Part shown: positions 38,118-47,798 of the stretch, one piece after another
Position numbering within the stretch: position 1 is the first letter of the stretch
Layout: each line of letters starts with the position of its first letter
From: Ideonella paludis
GTDB taxonomy: Bacteria > Pseudomonadota > Gammaproteobacteria > Burkholderiales > Burkholderiaceae_C
Direction: 5' to 3'
Assembly (NCBI RefSeq): GCF_018069865.1
Contig: NZ_JAGQDG010000006.1
Coordinates: forward strand, 124,001-188,000
Length of the DNA: 64,000 nucleotides
Notes under the pieces: model-generated
Told to the model about the DNA's origin: nothing
Seen by the model: the letters and a program-made list of their open reading frames with translations, nothing else
The model's database searches: none
Translations under genes and position numbers: made by a program

Positions 38118-39122
38118 CTAGGGGCGGCCCGGCGTTTTCTTGAGCGGCAGGACTTGTGGATTCAGCGCAGTGGGCGGCTGCCCGCCGCTAAAGGCCGCAA
38201 TGAGGTTGTCTGCCGCCAAATTGCACATGGCCAAGCGCGTGGGCAGGCTGGCACTGGCGATATGCGGCGTCAGCACCGCATTTGGCGCCGCCAGCAGGTC
38301 TGGGTGGACCTTGGGCTCACCCTCGAACACATCAATGCCAGCCGCAGCGATCTGGCCCTCGGCCAATGCTTTGGCCAAGGCCGCATCGTCCACCACCCCG
38401 CCCCGAGCAATATTGGTCAGTGTGGCGGTGGGCTTCATCAAGGCCAGTTCAGCCGCGCCCACCAGATGGTGGGTTTGAGGCGTGTAGGGCACCACGATGA
38501 CCACATGGTCGGCACGCTGCAGCAGCTCCGTCTTGCTGACGTACTGAGCCTTCAGAGCAGCTTCTTGCTCAGGCGCCAAGCGACTGCGGTTGTGATAGAG
38601 CAGCGACATGCCAAAGCCGTGCACGCCCCGACGCGCTACCGCCTGGCCGATGCGGCCCATGCCCAAGATGCCGAGAGTACGGCCGTGGATGTCGGCACCC
38701 GCAAAGAGATCCATGCTCCACTGCGTCCACTGCCCGGCGCGCAAAAAACGCTCGCTTTCCGGCACGCGGCGGGCTGCCGCCATCATCAACGCAAAACCAA
38801 AGTCGGCGGTGGTCTCGGTCAGCACATCCGGTGCATTGCTCACCATCACGCCATGCGCCGTGCAAGCCTCGATGTCGATGTTGTTGACACCCACCGCCAT
38901 GGAGCACACGGCCTTGAGCTGGGGGCAGGCCTGCAGCAAGGACGCGTCGATGCGTTCGGTGGTGGCCACAAACACCGCATCGCAGCCTTGCAGTTGATGC
39001 CGCAATTCGGCGGCGCTCAGGGCCGCATCACTGTCATGCCATCGAACATCAAAGTGGCGCCGCAAGCGCGCGACCACCTCCGGAAAAATGCGTCGGGTGA
39101 TCAGCAGACAAGGAGAGCTCAT
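38118..39122 (-). CDS. D-isomer-specific 2-hydroxyacid dehydrogenase (GhrB/glycerate dehydrogenase type)
   Basis: This 334-residue enzyme has the NAD(P)-binding motif GILGMGRIGQAVARRG. The catalytic triad is Arg in TNIARGGVVDD, Glu in VFEGEP and His in TPHIASASL. It reduces glyoxylate or hydroxypyruvate or oxidises D-glycerate; the exact substrate is not determined by sequence. The ATG at 39122 was chosen over a GTG at 39146 that adds an unconserved stretch. No good Shine-Dalgarno sequence is seen. It is transcribed towards rmuC as a separate unit. Confidence 0.92.
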   Translation of the reverse strand: MSSPCLLITRRIFPEVVARLRRHFDVRWHDSDAALSAAELRHQLQGCDAVFVATTERIDASLLQACPQLKAVCSMAVGVNNIDIEACTAHGVMVSNAPDVLTETTADFGFALMMAAARRVPESERFLRAGQWTQWSMDLFAGADIHGRTLGILGMGRIGQAVARRGVHGFGMSLLYHNRSRLAPEQEAALKAQYVSKTELLQRADHVVIVVPYTPQTHHLVGAAELALMKPTATLTNIARGGVVDDAALAKALAEGQIAAAGIDVFEGEPKVHPDLLAAPNAVLTPHIASASLPTRLAMCNLAADNLIAAFSGGQPPTALNPQVLPLKKTPGRP

Positions 39123-39289
39123 GAGTCGGAGGCTTTCAAAAACCACAGAAAAGGGGCAGGCGCTGGCTCAAGGCTCCGGGCAGACGCAAGCCGCTGCCCC
39201 CTGATTTTCCCTGAGCGCTTGGCATCACCATTTTCAGCTGTCTGCAAAGTTACGCCGCCTAGAATCCCGCCACTCTTTGAAGGACAAGC

Positions 39290-42124
39290 GTGCTGCTCCT
39301 CATTGTTCTCCTTCCACTGTGCATGGGCACGGCACTGACTTTGTGGCTAGGCCGCCGATCTCGGATGGGGTCTGCCCTGGCGGCGGCCACCGTCACTGCG
39401 GCCAGCCTCGCCCTGCTCTTGCTCCAGGCGCCTGAGGTGATGTCCGGCCAAGCGCTGAGGCAGAGTTGGTCTTGGGTGCCGGAGATCGGCCTGAACCTGA
39501 GCTTCCGCTTGGATGGCCTTTCGCTCTTGTTTGCGGGCCTGATCCTCTGCATCGGCTTGCTGATTGTGCTGTACGCGCACTTCTACTTGAGCCCTCAAGA
39601 CTCCGCCGGCAAGTTCTTCAGCGAGATGATGCTGTTCATGGCGGCGATGCTGGGAGTGGCCTTGTCGGACAACGTGCTGCTGCTGGTGGTGTTTTGGGAG
39701 TTGACCAGCATTTCCTCATTTTTGCTGATCGGCTATTGGAGCCACCGCCCTGAAGCCAGAGCCGGCGCCCGTCAGGCCTTGGCCGTCACCGGCGGTGGCG
39801 GCTTGGCCATGCTCGGGGGCATGGTGATGCTGGGGCAGGTGGCCGGCACCTATGAGCTCAGCGGCATGCTGGGCCAGGTAGAGGCCATTCAAGCCTCCCC
39901 GCTGTTTGTCCCTGCTTTGATCTTGATCTTGCTGGGCTGCCTGACCAAAAGCGCTCAGTTTCCGTTTCACTTTTGGCTGCCGGACGCCATGGCGGCCCCG
40001 ACGCCGGTTTCCGCCTATCTGCACTCGGCCACCATGGTCAAGGCCGGGGTGTTCCTCTTGATGCGCCTGTATCCGGTGTTGTCGGGCACGGGCTGGTTTG
40101 AAGCCATCGTCAGTGCTGCCGGCCTCACCACCGTGGTGTTTGCGGCCTTTGTCGCGATCTTCAAGCACGACCTCAAGGGCCTGTTGGCCTACTCCACCAT
40201 CAGCCATTTGGGCTTGATCGTGTTCTTGATCGGCCTGGGCTCGCCATTGGCCGCGGTGGCGGCGGTGTTTCACGTGCTGAACCACGCCACCTTCAAGGCC
40301 TCTTTGTTCATGATCGCAGGCATCGTGGACCACGAAACCCATTCGCGCGACATGCGCCAGTTGGGTGGGCTGTGGAAGTTCATGCCCTGGACTGCGACCC
40401 TCTCCATGGTGGCTGCGGCCTCCATGGCCGGCGTGCCTCTGACCAATGGCTTCCTCTCGAAGGAGATGTTCTTCACGGAAGCCGTGAACGCCAGCAGCGG
40501 CCTGTGGGCCATCGCGGTGCCTGTGCTGGTCACCCTGGCCGGCATTTTCAGCGTGGCCTATTCGCTGCGACTGGTGCATGACACCTACTTCAACGGTGAG
40601 CTCGGCGATGTGCCGAACAGCCACCCCCATGAACCACCGCTGGGCATGAAACTGCCGGTCATCGTGCTGGTCACCCTCTGCTTGGCTGTGGGCCTCTTGC
40701 CGGCCCTCACCTTCGGCCCCTTGGTGCATGTCGCCACCACCGCCATGGTGGGCCAGCCGCTACCGGCCTATCACCTGGCGATTTGGCACGGCTTCAATCT
40801 GCCCCTGCTGATGAGTGCGGTGGCACTGGGTTTGGGCGTGGCACTCTACCTCGCATTAGCCCGTGGCAAGCGGCTGCATGGCCTGAACTCCGAAGACTGG
40901 TTTGGGGTGCTGACCGGGCGAGCGATCTTGAGCCGTTTGATGGACGGCCTCTTCGGACTGTCGGGGCGCCTGTCTGCACGGCTTGAAACCGGCTCCTTGC
41001 AGCGCTATGTGCTGTGCTTGGTGATCGCAGCCATTGTCTTGGTGGGCTCTCAATTCATGGGTCAAGACATCAGCACAGGCCAGCGGCCCCAAATGCCGGC
41101 CAACGGTTTGGCCATTGCCATCTGGGCTTTGCTCGCCGTGACCTGCGTGGCCCTCGTCCTCACCCACCGCCAACGCTTTCAATCCGTGGTCTTGGTGGGT
41201 GTGGTCGGGCTGGTCACCTCGCTGTGCTTTGTGAGCCTGTCCGCACCAGACTTGGCGCTGACCCAGCTCTCGGTCGAAGTGGTCTCCACCGTCATGCTGC
41301 TGATGGGCCTGGCCCTGCTGCCACAGCAGTCGCCCAAGGAGTCCAGCTCCGCGCGGCGCACTCGCGATGCGCTGATCGCCCTGACCGGCGGCGCGGGCAT
41401 GGCTTGGGTCGCCTGGTTGTTCATGACACGAGACCTGGAGTCCATCTCCTGGTATTTCTTGGCCCAATCCCTGCCCATGGGCGGCGGCACCAATGTGGTC
41501 AACGTCATCTTGGTGGACTTCCGGGGCTACGACACCTTTGGCGAGATCACCGTGTTGGGCATTGCCGCCATCGGCGTGCTGGCACTGATGGATGGCCTGC
41601 GTGCGCGGCGCCCTGCAATGGACCCCGAGGGACGACGCTGGACCTTTGCAACCCCGCCGCTCTTGCTCAAGGTCGCGGCCTCGGTGGTGCTGCCGCTGGC
41701 CCTGGTGTTTGCGCTCTACATCTTCATGCGCGGCCACAACCTCCCCGGCGGTGGCTTTATCGCGGGCCTGATCACCGCCGTCGCACTGGTCTTGCAGTTC
41801 ATGGCCATGGGCCAAGACCGCGCAGAAGCCATGATGCAAGCTCATGGGGGCCGCCGATTTGTGCGCTGGATCGGCAGTGGCCTGGCGATCGCTGGCCTGA
41901 CAGGGGTGGGAGCCTTTGTGTGGGGCCGCCCCTTCATGACCAGTGCGCATGGGCATCCGGCCGTGCCGGTCTTGGGTGAGTTGCCCCTGGCCTCAGCCGC
42001 TCTGTTTGACCTGGGTGTGTTTTGCACCGTGGTGGGCGCCACCTTGCTGACCATCTCTGTGCTGGGCGCGGTCAGCCGTGAGCGCGGACCCAAGCCTGTC
42101 TCTGATTCGGGAGTCCCCGCATGA
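39290..42124 (+). CDS. mrpA: Na+/H+ antiporter subunit A, MrpA-MrpB fusion
   Basis: This 944-residue polytopic membrane protein starts at a GTG with AAGGA 6 nt upstream. Residues 1-600 are NuoL/MrpA-like (SAQFPFHFWLPDAMAAPTPV, then STISHLGLIVF). Residues of about 640-750 match the MrpA C-terminal DUF4040 region (SLSAPDLALTQLSVEVVSTV). From about 780 the sequence is an MrpB domain (RGHNLPGGGFIAGLITAVAL). This fused A' subunit defines group 2 Mrp systems. The complex exchanges Na+ (or K+) for H+ for pH and salt homeostasis. It leads the six-gene operon and overlaps mrpC by 4 nt. Confidence 0.96.
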   Translation: MLLLIVLLPLCMGTALTLWLGRRSRMGSALAAATVTAASLALLLLQAPEVMSGQALRQSWSWVPEIGLNLSFRLDGLSLLFAGLILCIGLLIVLYAHFYLSPQDSAGKFFSEMMLFMAAMLGVALSDNVLLLVVFWELTSISSFLLIGYWSHRPEARAGARQALAVTGGGGLAMLGGMVMLGQVAGTYELSGMLGQVEAIQASPLFVPALILILLGCLTKSAQFPFHFWLPDAMAAPTPVSAYLHSATMVKAGVFLLMRLYPVLSGTGWFEAIVSAAGLTTVVFAAFVAIFKHDLKGLLAYSTISHLGLIVFLIGLGSPLAAVAAVFHVLNHATFKASLFMIAGIVDHETHSRDMRQLGGLWKFMPWTATLSMVAAASMAGVPLTNGFLSKEMFFTEAVNASSGLWAIAVPVLVTLAGIFSVAYSLRLVHDTYFNGELGDVPNSHPHEPPLGMKLPVIVLVTLCLAVGLLPALTFGPLVHVATTAMVGQPLPAYHLAIWHGFNLPLLMSAVALGLGVALYLALARGKRLHGLNSEDWFGVLTGRAILSRLMDGLFGLSGRLSARLETGSLQRYVLCLVIAAIVLVGSQFMGQDISTGQRPQMPANGLAIAIWALLAVTCVALVLTHRQRFQSVVLVGVVGLVTSLCFVSLSAPDLALTQLSVEVVSTVMLLMGLALLPQQSPKESSSARRTRDALIALTGGAGMAWVAWLFMTRDLESISWYFLAQSLPMGGGTNVVNVILVDFRGYDTFGEITVLGIAAIGVLALMDGLRARRPAMDPEGRRWTFATPPLLLKVAASVVLPLALVFALYIFMRGHNLPGGGFIAGLITAVALVLQFMAMGQDRAEAMMQAHGGRRFVRWIGSGLAIAGLTGVGAFVWGRPFMTSAHGHPAVPVLGELPLASAALFDLGVFCTVVGATLLTISVLGAVSRERGPKPVSDSGVPA

Positions 42125-42495
42125 GCATGGAGTTTTTGCTGGCCACTGGCATTGGTTTTGTCACCGCCTGTGGCCTTTATCTGATGCTGCGGGGCCGCAG
42201 CTTTACGGTGGTTTTGGGCTTGAGCCTTTTCGGTTATGCCGTCAACGTGTTCATCTTTGTCATGGGGCGTTTATGGGTCAACGGTGCGCCCATTTTGGGC
42301 GGCACAAGCCCTATGGCAGATCCCCTGCCCCAGGCCTTGGTGCTGACGGCCATCGTCATTGGCTTTGCGACCACGGGCTTTGTGATTGAGCTGGCCTTGC
42401 GCAGCCGCCATGAGAGCGGCAGCGACCACGTGGATGGGCATGAGCCAGGTCATGCGGTGGGCTACTCCGCCAGCAGCGAAACGAGCGCCCGATGA
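42121..42495 (+). CDS. mrpC: Mrp antiporter subunit C
   Basis: This 124-residue protein has three hydrophobic helices and is NuoK-like (GFVTACGLYLMLRGRSFTVV, then DPLPQALVLTAIVIGFATTG). It overlaps mrpA and mrpD by 4 nt each. It is a membrane subunit of the Mrp complex. The C-terminal tail after residue 105 is hydrophilic. Confidence 0.96.
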   Translation: MSMEFLLATGIGFVTACGLYLMLRGRSFTVVLGLSLFGYAVNVFIFVMGRLWVNGAPILGGTSPMADPLPQALVLTAIVIGFATTGFVIELALRSRHESGSDHVDGHEPGHAVGYSASSETSAR

Positions 42496-44123
42496 TGGAA
42501 TCTCTGTTCCAGTTTTGGGTGTTGCATGGCCCGGTGTTGTCGGTGCTGCTGCCCTCTGCGACAGCCGTGCTGTTGCTCTTGTTGGGCGAACCACAAGGCA
42601 TGAGCCAGACGGGTGGCGGCCACGATGGCGCCGCTCTGCGCTGGCACAGGCGTCTGAGCATGGGCTCGGTTCTCCTGGGCTGCGCCATGGCGATGGCCTT
42701 GGTGTGGCGCGCCATGGACGGCCCCCCCATCACCTATCGCCTGGGCGAATGGCCAGCGCCCTTCGGCATTGTGCTGGTGCTGGATCGCCTCTCCGCCCTG
42801 ATGGTCCTGCTCACCTACGCGGTGGCGGCCCCGGCGCTCTGGTATGCGCTGGGCGGCTGGGATCGCCGCGGGCCTTACTTTCACGCCATCTTCCAGTTCC
42901 AGTTGATGGGGCTGGCCGGTGCGTTCCTGACCGGCGACTTGTTCAACCTCTTTGTCTTCTTTGAGGTTCTGCTCATCTCGTCTTACGTGTTGCTCTTGCA
43001 TGGGCTGGGCACAGAACGCCTGCGCATGGGCTTGCACTATGTGGTGCTGAACCTGGGAGGCTCGGGCCTGTTCCTGATTGGGCTGGCCATGCTCTACGCC
43101 GTCACCGGCACGCTGAACATGGCTGACCTCGGCCAGCGCGTGGCGCAATTGCAGGGGGACAGTGCCAGCCTGGCGCGCGCCTCATCGCTGCTGTTGTTGG
43201 TCGTGTTTGGCCTGAAAGCCGCCGTCGTGCCGCTCTACTTCTGGCTGCCTGGCACCTATGCCTCTGCCAGCGCCCCGGTGGCAGCCTTGTTCGCCATCAT
43301 GACCAAGGTCGGCGTCTACAGCATCATCCGGACCCATTGGGTGATCTTCGGCGACGGCCCGGGCGAAGCCGCCCTGAGCGCTCAAGCCTGGCTGCTCCCT
43401 GCGGCCTTGCTGACCAGCGTGCTGGGTGTCTTGGGCGCCTTGGCGTCTCACAGCCTGAGCCGCTTGGTGGGCTACCTGACGGTGTCCTCCGTGGGCACGA
43501 TCCTGGCTGCAGTCGGCCTCTTCACGCCCGACACCTTGTCGGCGGCGCTCTACTACATGCTGCACAGCACTGTTGTGATCGCGGCTCTGTTCTTGCTGGT
43601 GGAGTTAATGGCCGCCCAACGCGGCACCGCGGGCGACGCCCTTCAACCCGCCAATGCCGTCAAAGAGCCTGTGGTGCTGGGCCTGATGATGCTTTTGGGT
43701 GCGGCCTCTGTGGCGGGCCTGCCGCCTTTGCCGGGCTTTTTGGGCAAGCTGATGATCTTGCAAAGCAGCGCAGCCCTGCCCACACAAGCCTGGGTGTGGA
43801 CGGTCGTTTTGTGCGTCGGCTTTGCCACTATTGTGGGTTTGGCAAGGGCGGGGGTGATCATCTTCTGGCATGTCCAACCCACCAGCGGAACGCCCACCGA
43901 ATCGTCGGGCTCCAGCCCCAAGATGCTGTCAGCGGCTGTGGTGCTGCTGATTCTCTCTGTTGGCTTGGCCGTCAGCGCCTCGCCTCTCAAGCGCTATACC
44001 GACGCCACTGCACAGCAATTGGCGGACCGCGACAGTTACTTAAAGTCTGTGTTAGGGGATTCGCCCGGCGGGACAACGCGCCTCTATGACGGGCAGCCCG
44101 CACCGACCAAGGAGAAGCCATGA
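42492..44123 (+). CDS. mrpD: Mrp antiporter subunit D
   Basis: This 543-residue NuoN/MrpD-like protein has about 14 transmembrane segments. Marks include FFEVLLISSYVLLLHGLG (with the conserved Glu of the channel helix), GLKAAVVPLYFWLPGTYASA and ASVAGLPPLPGFLGKLMI. It is one of the two proton-channel-like subunits, with MrpA. It overlaps mrpC and mrpE by 4 nt. Confidence 0.96.
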   Translation: MMESLFQFWVLHGPVLSVLLPSATAVLLLLLGEPQGMSQTGGGHDGAALRWHRRLSMGSVLLGCAMAMALVWRAMDGPPITYRLGEWPAPFGIVLVLDRLSALMVLLTYAVAAPALWYALGGWDRRGPYFHAIFQFQLMGLAGAFLTGDLFNLFVFFEVLLISSYVLLLHGLGTERLRMGLHYVVLNLGGSGLFLIGLAMLYAVTGTLNMADLGQRVAQLQGDSASLARASSLLLLVVFGLKAAVVPLYFWLPGTYASASAPVAALFAIMTKVGVYSIIRTHWVIFGDGPGEAALSAQAWLLPAALLTSVLGVLGALASHSLSRLVGYLTVSSVGTILAAVGLFTPDTLSAALYYMLHSTVVIAALFLLVELMAAQRGTAGDALQPANAVKEPVVLGLMMLLGAASVAGLPPLPGFLGKLMILQSSAALPTQAWVWTVVLCVGFATIVGLARAGVIIFWHVQPTSGTPTESSGSSPKMLSAAVVLLILSVGLAVSASPLKRYTDATAQQLADRDSYLKSVLGDSPGGTTRLYDGQPAPTKEKP

Positions 44124-44671
44124 GGCCCCTGCCCCCCGCCTCCAGCGTTGAGGCTGCAGCCCCTTCCGCATCGCCGTGGATGGCACACCCCGTGCTATCG
44201 GTGCTGCTGGGGCTGAGTTGGCTCGCGCTGTCGCAAAGTGTGGCGCCTGTGCACCTGCTGTCCGCCACCTTGATCGGCCTGATCGTTCCCCGCTTGGTCC
44301 ACCCTTTCTTGCCCGCTGCTGGCCCGGTGCATTGGCCCAGTGCTTGTCGCTTGGCCCTGGTGGTGCTCTGGGATATCGTGATCTCCAACATCACTGTGGC
44401 GCGCTTGGTGTTGGGGCCCCTGGAGCGCATGTCTCCCCTGTGGCTCAAAGTGCCGCTGGCCAGCCAGCATCCCCGGGTTAACGCCTTGTTTGCCAGCATC
44501 ATCACCACCACACCGGGCACGGTCTCGGCCGTGGTGGACGAAACGCAAGGCGTGATTTGGGTGCACGCCTTGAATGGCGATGACCCCGCCGCGATGGTGG
44601 CCGACATGAAGACTCGCTACGAAGCCCCACTGTTGCGTGTGTTCTACCTGGATGAAGGGAGCCCCTCATGA
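44120..44671 (+). CDS. mrpE: Mrp antiporter subunit E
   Basis: This 183-residue protein has two or three hydrophobic segments in its first half and the MrpE motif LANSIITTTPGTVS-like stretch (FASIITTTPGTVSAVVDE) at about 125-145. The C-terminal half is cytoplasmic. Four-nt overlaps link it to mrpD and mrpF. Confidence 0.94.
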   Translation: MRPLPPASSVEAAAPSASPWMAHPVLSVLLGLSWLALSQSVAPVHLLSATLIGLIVPRLVHPFLPAAGPVHWPSACRLALVVLWDIVISNITVARLVLGPLERMSPLWLKVPLASQHPRVNALFASIITTTPGTVSAVVDETQGVIWVHALNGDDPAAMVADMKTRYEAPLLRVFYLDEGSPS

Positions 44672-44943
44672 ATGTGCTCGATCTCGCCCTGAACATCGGC
44701 TTGGCCTGCGTCACCTTGGCCTTGCTGATGTGCGGCTGGCGGCTGTTCAAGGGGCCGCACGCCACCGATCGCATCTTGGCGCTGGACACCCTTTACATGA
44801 ACGCCGTGGCCTTGATCGTGCTGCTGGGCATCCGTTGGCGCACGGAGTTGCTGTTCGAAGGTGCCCTGATCGTGGCCATGCTCGGGTTCGCCTCGACCGT
44901 GGCGCTGGCGCGCTACCTCAGCCGTGGCGACGTGGTGGAATGA
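44668..44943 (+). CDS. mrpF: Mrp antiporter subunit F
   Basis: This 91-residue protein has three helices and the MrpF signature GPHATDRILALDTLYMNAVA, followed by a C-terminal ALARYLSRGD. It overlaps mrpE by 4 nt and precedes mrpG by 19 nt. Confidence 0.95.
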   Translation: MNVLDLALNIGLACVTLALLMCGWRLFKGPHATDRILALDTLYMNAVALIVLLGIRWRTELLFEGALIVAMLGFASTVALARYLSRGDVVE

Positions 44944-44962
44944 GACTCAAGGACCCCATGCA

Positions 44963-45310
44963 ATGAACCTCGTGCTCGAATGGCTTGCCGCCTTGCTGGT
45001 GGTGGTGGCGGCCTTCTTTTTGCTGGTGGGTGCCCTGGGCTTGGTGCGCCTGCCTGACTTCTACATGCGCCTGCATGCGCCCACCAAGTCGTCAACCTTG
45101 GGCGTCGGGGGCGTGTTGCTGGCGTCCATCATCGTGGCGGCCAGCCAAGGCCGCTTCGGCTTGGCCGAGTTGCTGATCACGCTGTTTGTCTTTGTGACGG
45201 CCCCGGTCTCGGCCAATTTGCTGGCGCAGGCCGCCCTGCACCAAAAGCTGCCTTCTCGGGCCGAAGCCCCCAGCGATTTGCCGCCCCAGGATCCTGAGGC
45301 CTCCGCCTGA
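44963..45310 (+). CDS. mrpG: Mrp antiporter subunit G
   Basis: This 115-residue protein has three helices and the MrpG motif GLVRLPDFYMRLHAPTKSST. AAGGA lies 9 nt before the ATG at 44963. It ends the Mrp operon. A hydrophilic tail follows residue 90. Confidence 0.94.
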   Translation: MNLVLEWLAALLVVVAAFFLLVGALGLVRLPDFYMRLHAPTKSSTLGVGGVLLASIIVAASQGRFGLAELLITLFVFVTAPVSANLLAQAALHQKLPSRAEAPSDLPPQDPEASA

Positions 45311-45360
45311 GCCAGGCACGTGGGCGTGCGGCCCCGCGCCTGCTTGGCCTTGTCAGCGCA

Positions 45361-46083
45361 TCACTCCCAAAACCGGGCAAATCCTGAGACGGGCTCACGC
45401 GCGGTCACCAGGCTGTTCTCGATGGCTGCGGGGTCGGCAAAGCCCAAGGCCATGCCGCAGACCACCATCTGCTCAGGGGGCAGCGACAACTCCTCTTCAA
45501 TCACCCGGTGGAATTGCGTGAAGGCCGCTTGCGGGCAGGTGTCCAGCCCACGCCCGCGCGCGGCGATCATCACGCTCTGCAAGAACATGCCGTAATCCAG
45601 CCAACTGCCTTGCTGCATCACGCGGTCGATGGTGAAGATCAACCCCACCGGTGCGTCAAAGAAGCGGTAGTTGCGGGCGTGTTGGGCTTGCATGCGGGCT
45701 TTGTCATCTTTGGTGATGCCCAAGAGCGAATACAGATCCCAGCCCACTTTGCGGCGGCGGTCGATGTAGGGGCTGCGCCACTCGGTGGGGTAGTAGGCGT
45801 ATTCCTCGCTGTGGGTGGCGCGTTGGGCCGGGTCGAGGTAGGCCGCCTCAATGCGTTGGGTCAAGGACTTCAATCGCTCACCCGTCAGCACATGCACCTG
45901 CCAGGGCTGGGTGTTGGTGCCGCTGGGTGCGCGCGCAGCCACCGCCAACAACTCCTCCAGGGTTTGACGCGGCACGGGCGTGGGCAAAAAGGCGCGGATC
46001 GAGCGGCGCGACTGAAGCGCTGCATCCACAGCGGCGGTCTGGGCAGCATCCACGCTGCGGTCTTGGGGCAAGGAAGTGGTCAT
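45361..46083 (-). CDS. Nitroreductase-family FMN flavoprotein
   Basis: This 240-residue protein begins, after a short tail, with RRSIRAFLPTPVPRQTLEEL. It continues with the FMN-binding ARAPSGTNTQPWQVHVLTG and ends with VCGMALGFADPAAIENSL. The family reduces nitro compounds, quinones or flavins with NAD(P)H; the natural substrate is unknown. It is the last of three leftward genes (deacetylase, thioesterase, nitroreductase) with short spacers and is convergent with mrpG. Confidence 0.92.
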   Translation of the reverse strand: MTTSLPQDRSVDAAQTAAVDAALQSRRSIRAFLPTPVPRQTLEELLAVAARAPSGTNTQPWQVHVLTGERLKSLTQRIEAAYLDPAQRATHSEEYAYYPTEWRSPYIDRRRKVGWDLYSLLGITKDDKARMQAQHARNYRFFDAPVGLIFTIDRVMQQGSWLDYGMFLQSVMIAARGRGLDTCPQAAFTQFHRVIEEELSLPPEQMVVCGMALGFADPAAIENSLVTAREPVSGFARFWE

Positions 46084-46113
46084 CGGTGATGCTTCTGGGT
46101 CAAACAAAAAAGG

Positions 46114-46563
46114 TCAAAGCAAGGGCGTCAACGCCGCCTTCAAGGCCGTGGGCAGCGCTTGGGGGCGGCGCGTCTGGCGGCTCACATACACATGCACAAA
46201 GTGGCCGGCCGCTGCACTCCAAGGCGCACCGTGGGCAAACAGCCCAATCTCATAGCGCACGCTGGAGCCGCCCATTCGGGCCACGCGCAAGCCCGCCTCC
46301 ACGGCTTGCGGAAAGGCCAGTGACTCAAAGTAATTGCATTGCGTCTCCACCACCAGGCCAATGACTTCGCCCTGGTGAATGTCCAAGGCGCCCGCTTCGA
46401 TCAGATAGGCATTCACGGCCGTGTCGAAGTAGCTGTAGTAGACGACGTTGTTGACATGGCCGTACACATCGTTGTCCATCCACCGGGTTTGGATGGGGCG
46501 AAACAGCTTGAAGTCGCTGCGGGGCCGGGCCTGAGGGCGTGGCAAAGTGGGTGCGTCCGACAT
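46114..46563 (-). CDS. 4-hydroxybenzoyl-CoA-type acyl-CoA thioesterase (hotdog fold)
   Basis: The protein has about 149 residues from the ATG at 46563 (an in-frame ATG at 46593 is an alternative). It carries the hotdog active-site segment TRWMDNDVYGHVNNVVYYSY with the catalytic Asp. YbgC-like proteins hydrolyse short or aromatic acyl-CoAs. It is 30 nt upstream of the nitroreductase start on the same strand. The specific substrate is not evident. Confidence 0.9.
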   Translation of the reverse strand: MSDAPTLPRPQARPRSDFKLFRPIQTRWMDNDVYGHVNNVVYYSYFDTAVNAYLIEAGALDIHQGEVIGLVVETQCNYFESLAFPQAVEAGLRVARMGGSSVRYEIGLFAHGAPWSAAAGHFVHVYVSRQTRRPQALPTALKAALTPLL

Positions 46564-46644
46564 GGCTGGAAAGTTGTCGCGGAAGGCACCCATTTGAACA
46601 GCCTGCAGCCGCTGCTCAGGCTGGGGATGCCCCGAAGGCGAGCC

Positions 46645-47574
46645 TCAGGACCGCCAAGCCGCCCACGCTTGGGCCGCCAACTCCAGCGTGTGGTGTTGCA
46701 GGGCCACCGTGGTGTGGATGTCATGCCCATACCCCCCCGCCATGCTCAAGGCGACGGGGATTCGCCGCTCCCCCAGCCAACTCAGCACGCGGCGGTCCCG
46801 CGCCGCCAAGCCCTCGGCGCTCACCTTGAGCCGCCCCAGGCGGTCGCCTTCGTGCGGGTCGGCACCGGCCAGGTAGAAGGCCAAAGCGGGCCGTCCATCC
46901 CACCAGCGCTGCTCGATCTGCGCCAAGGCCTGATCCAGCGCGGCCAAGTAGGGGCCATCCTCGCAGCCATCGTCCAAGTCCACATCCAAGCGGCTGGCCA
47001 CTTTGCGAAAGGGAAAGTTGCGCGCGCCGTGCATGGAAAAAGTGAAGACAGTGTCGTCCTCGGCAAAGATCTCGGCCGTGCCGTTGCCTTGGTGCACATC
47101 CAAATCAATCACCAGCACGTTCAAGCCTTGGGCCTGCAGCCGGTGCCACTCCGCCTGCATCTGGCGCGCCGCCACCGCCACATCATTGAAGACGCAAAAG
47201 CCCGAGCCCTTGTCAGCGTTGGCATGGTGCGTGCCCCCCGCCAAATTCGCCGCCACGCCCTCCACCAACGCGGCCCGCGCCGCAGCCACCGTGGCCCCCA
47301 CTGAACGCCGCGCACGCTCGGCCATCCAAGGCGACCACGGAAAGCCGATCTCGCGCTGCTCGGCCGGCGAGAGCAAACCCTGCAGCACAGCCGTCACATA
47401 GCGTGGGCTGTGAGCCAAAAGCAGTTCAGCCTCGCTGGCTTCTGGCGCCTCATCCAAGCGGATGTGAGGTGACAGTGCCGCCACGCGTTCGCGCAGCAAG
47501 GCGTACTTGCTCATGGGAAAACGATGCCCGGGCGGCAGTGGCAGAACGAATCGGTCCGAGGTGTAGGCCAGCAT
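46645..47574 (-). CDS. Histone-deacetylase-superfamily zinc deacetylase
   Basis: This 309-residue protein shows [19 protein letters not shown] (paired active-site His), Zn ligands in [16 protein letters not shown] and [12 protein letters not shown], and a GGYG loop. It belongs to the compact bacterial class with [20 protein letters not shown] at the N-terminus, related to class IV HDACs. Substrate unknown; acetylated proteins or small molecules are possible. The ATG at 47574 was chosen; a longer frame reaches into the phasin promoter region. It leads a three-gene leftward cluster. Confidence 0.92.
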   Translation of the reverse strand: MLAYTSDRFVLPLPPGHRFPMSKYALLRERVAALSPHIRLDEAPEASEAELLLAHSPRYVTAVLQGLLSPAEQREIGFPWSPWMAERARRSVGATVAAARAALVEGVAANLAGGTHHANADKGSGFCVFNDVAVAARQMQAEWHRLQAQGLNVLVIDLDVHQGNGTAEIFAEDDTVFTFSMHGARNFPFRKVASRLDVDLDDGCEDGPYLAALDQALAQIEQRWWDGRPALAFYLAGADPHEGDRLGRLKVSAEGLAARDRRVLSWLGERRIPVALSMAGGYGHDIHTTVALQHHTLELAAQAWAAWRS

Positions 47575-47663
47575 GAGCCCATTGTGACGAGGGCGGCGCG
47601 AGGGCGTTGTCACCACCCCGTCACGGCCTTGGCGTACCGTCGGATTTAGGGGCTCACAACTAT

Positions 47664-47742
47664 TTTGCTGCACTGCAACAAAAAACGCTTGCAATGCGCC
47701 AGCGGACCCTTAGAATACGAATCATGTTGCAGCGCACAATGA
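47664..47742 (+). promoter_or_regulatory. Phasin promoter with TGC-rich PhaR-like boxes
   Basis: A -35 TTGCAA (47689-47694) and a -10 TAGAAT (47711-47716) are 16 nt apart. TTGCTGCACTGCAACAA (about 47665-47681) lies just upstream. TTGCAGCGCACAA (about 47727-47739) lies just downstream. Both resemble the TGC-rich sites bound by the PHA repressor PhaR, and their position would block polymerase. The match is by eye. Confidence 0.6.
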
Positions 47743-47798
47743 AAGTTGTTGAGTGAGCTGCCTGTGAGTTCCTAAACCGTTGAACCAGGAGATTTCTC

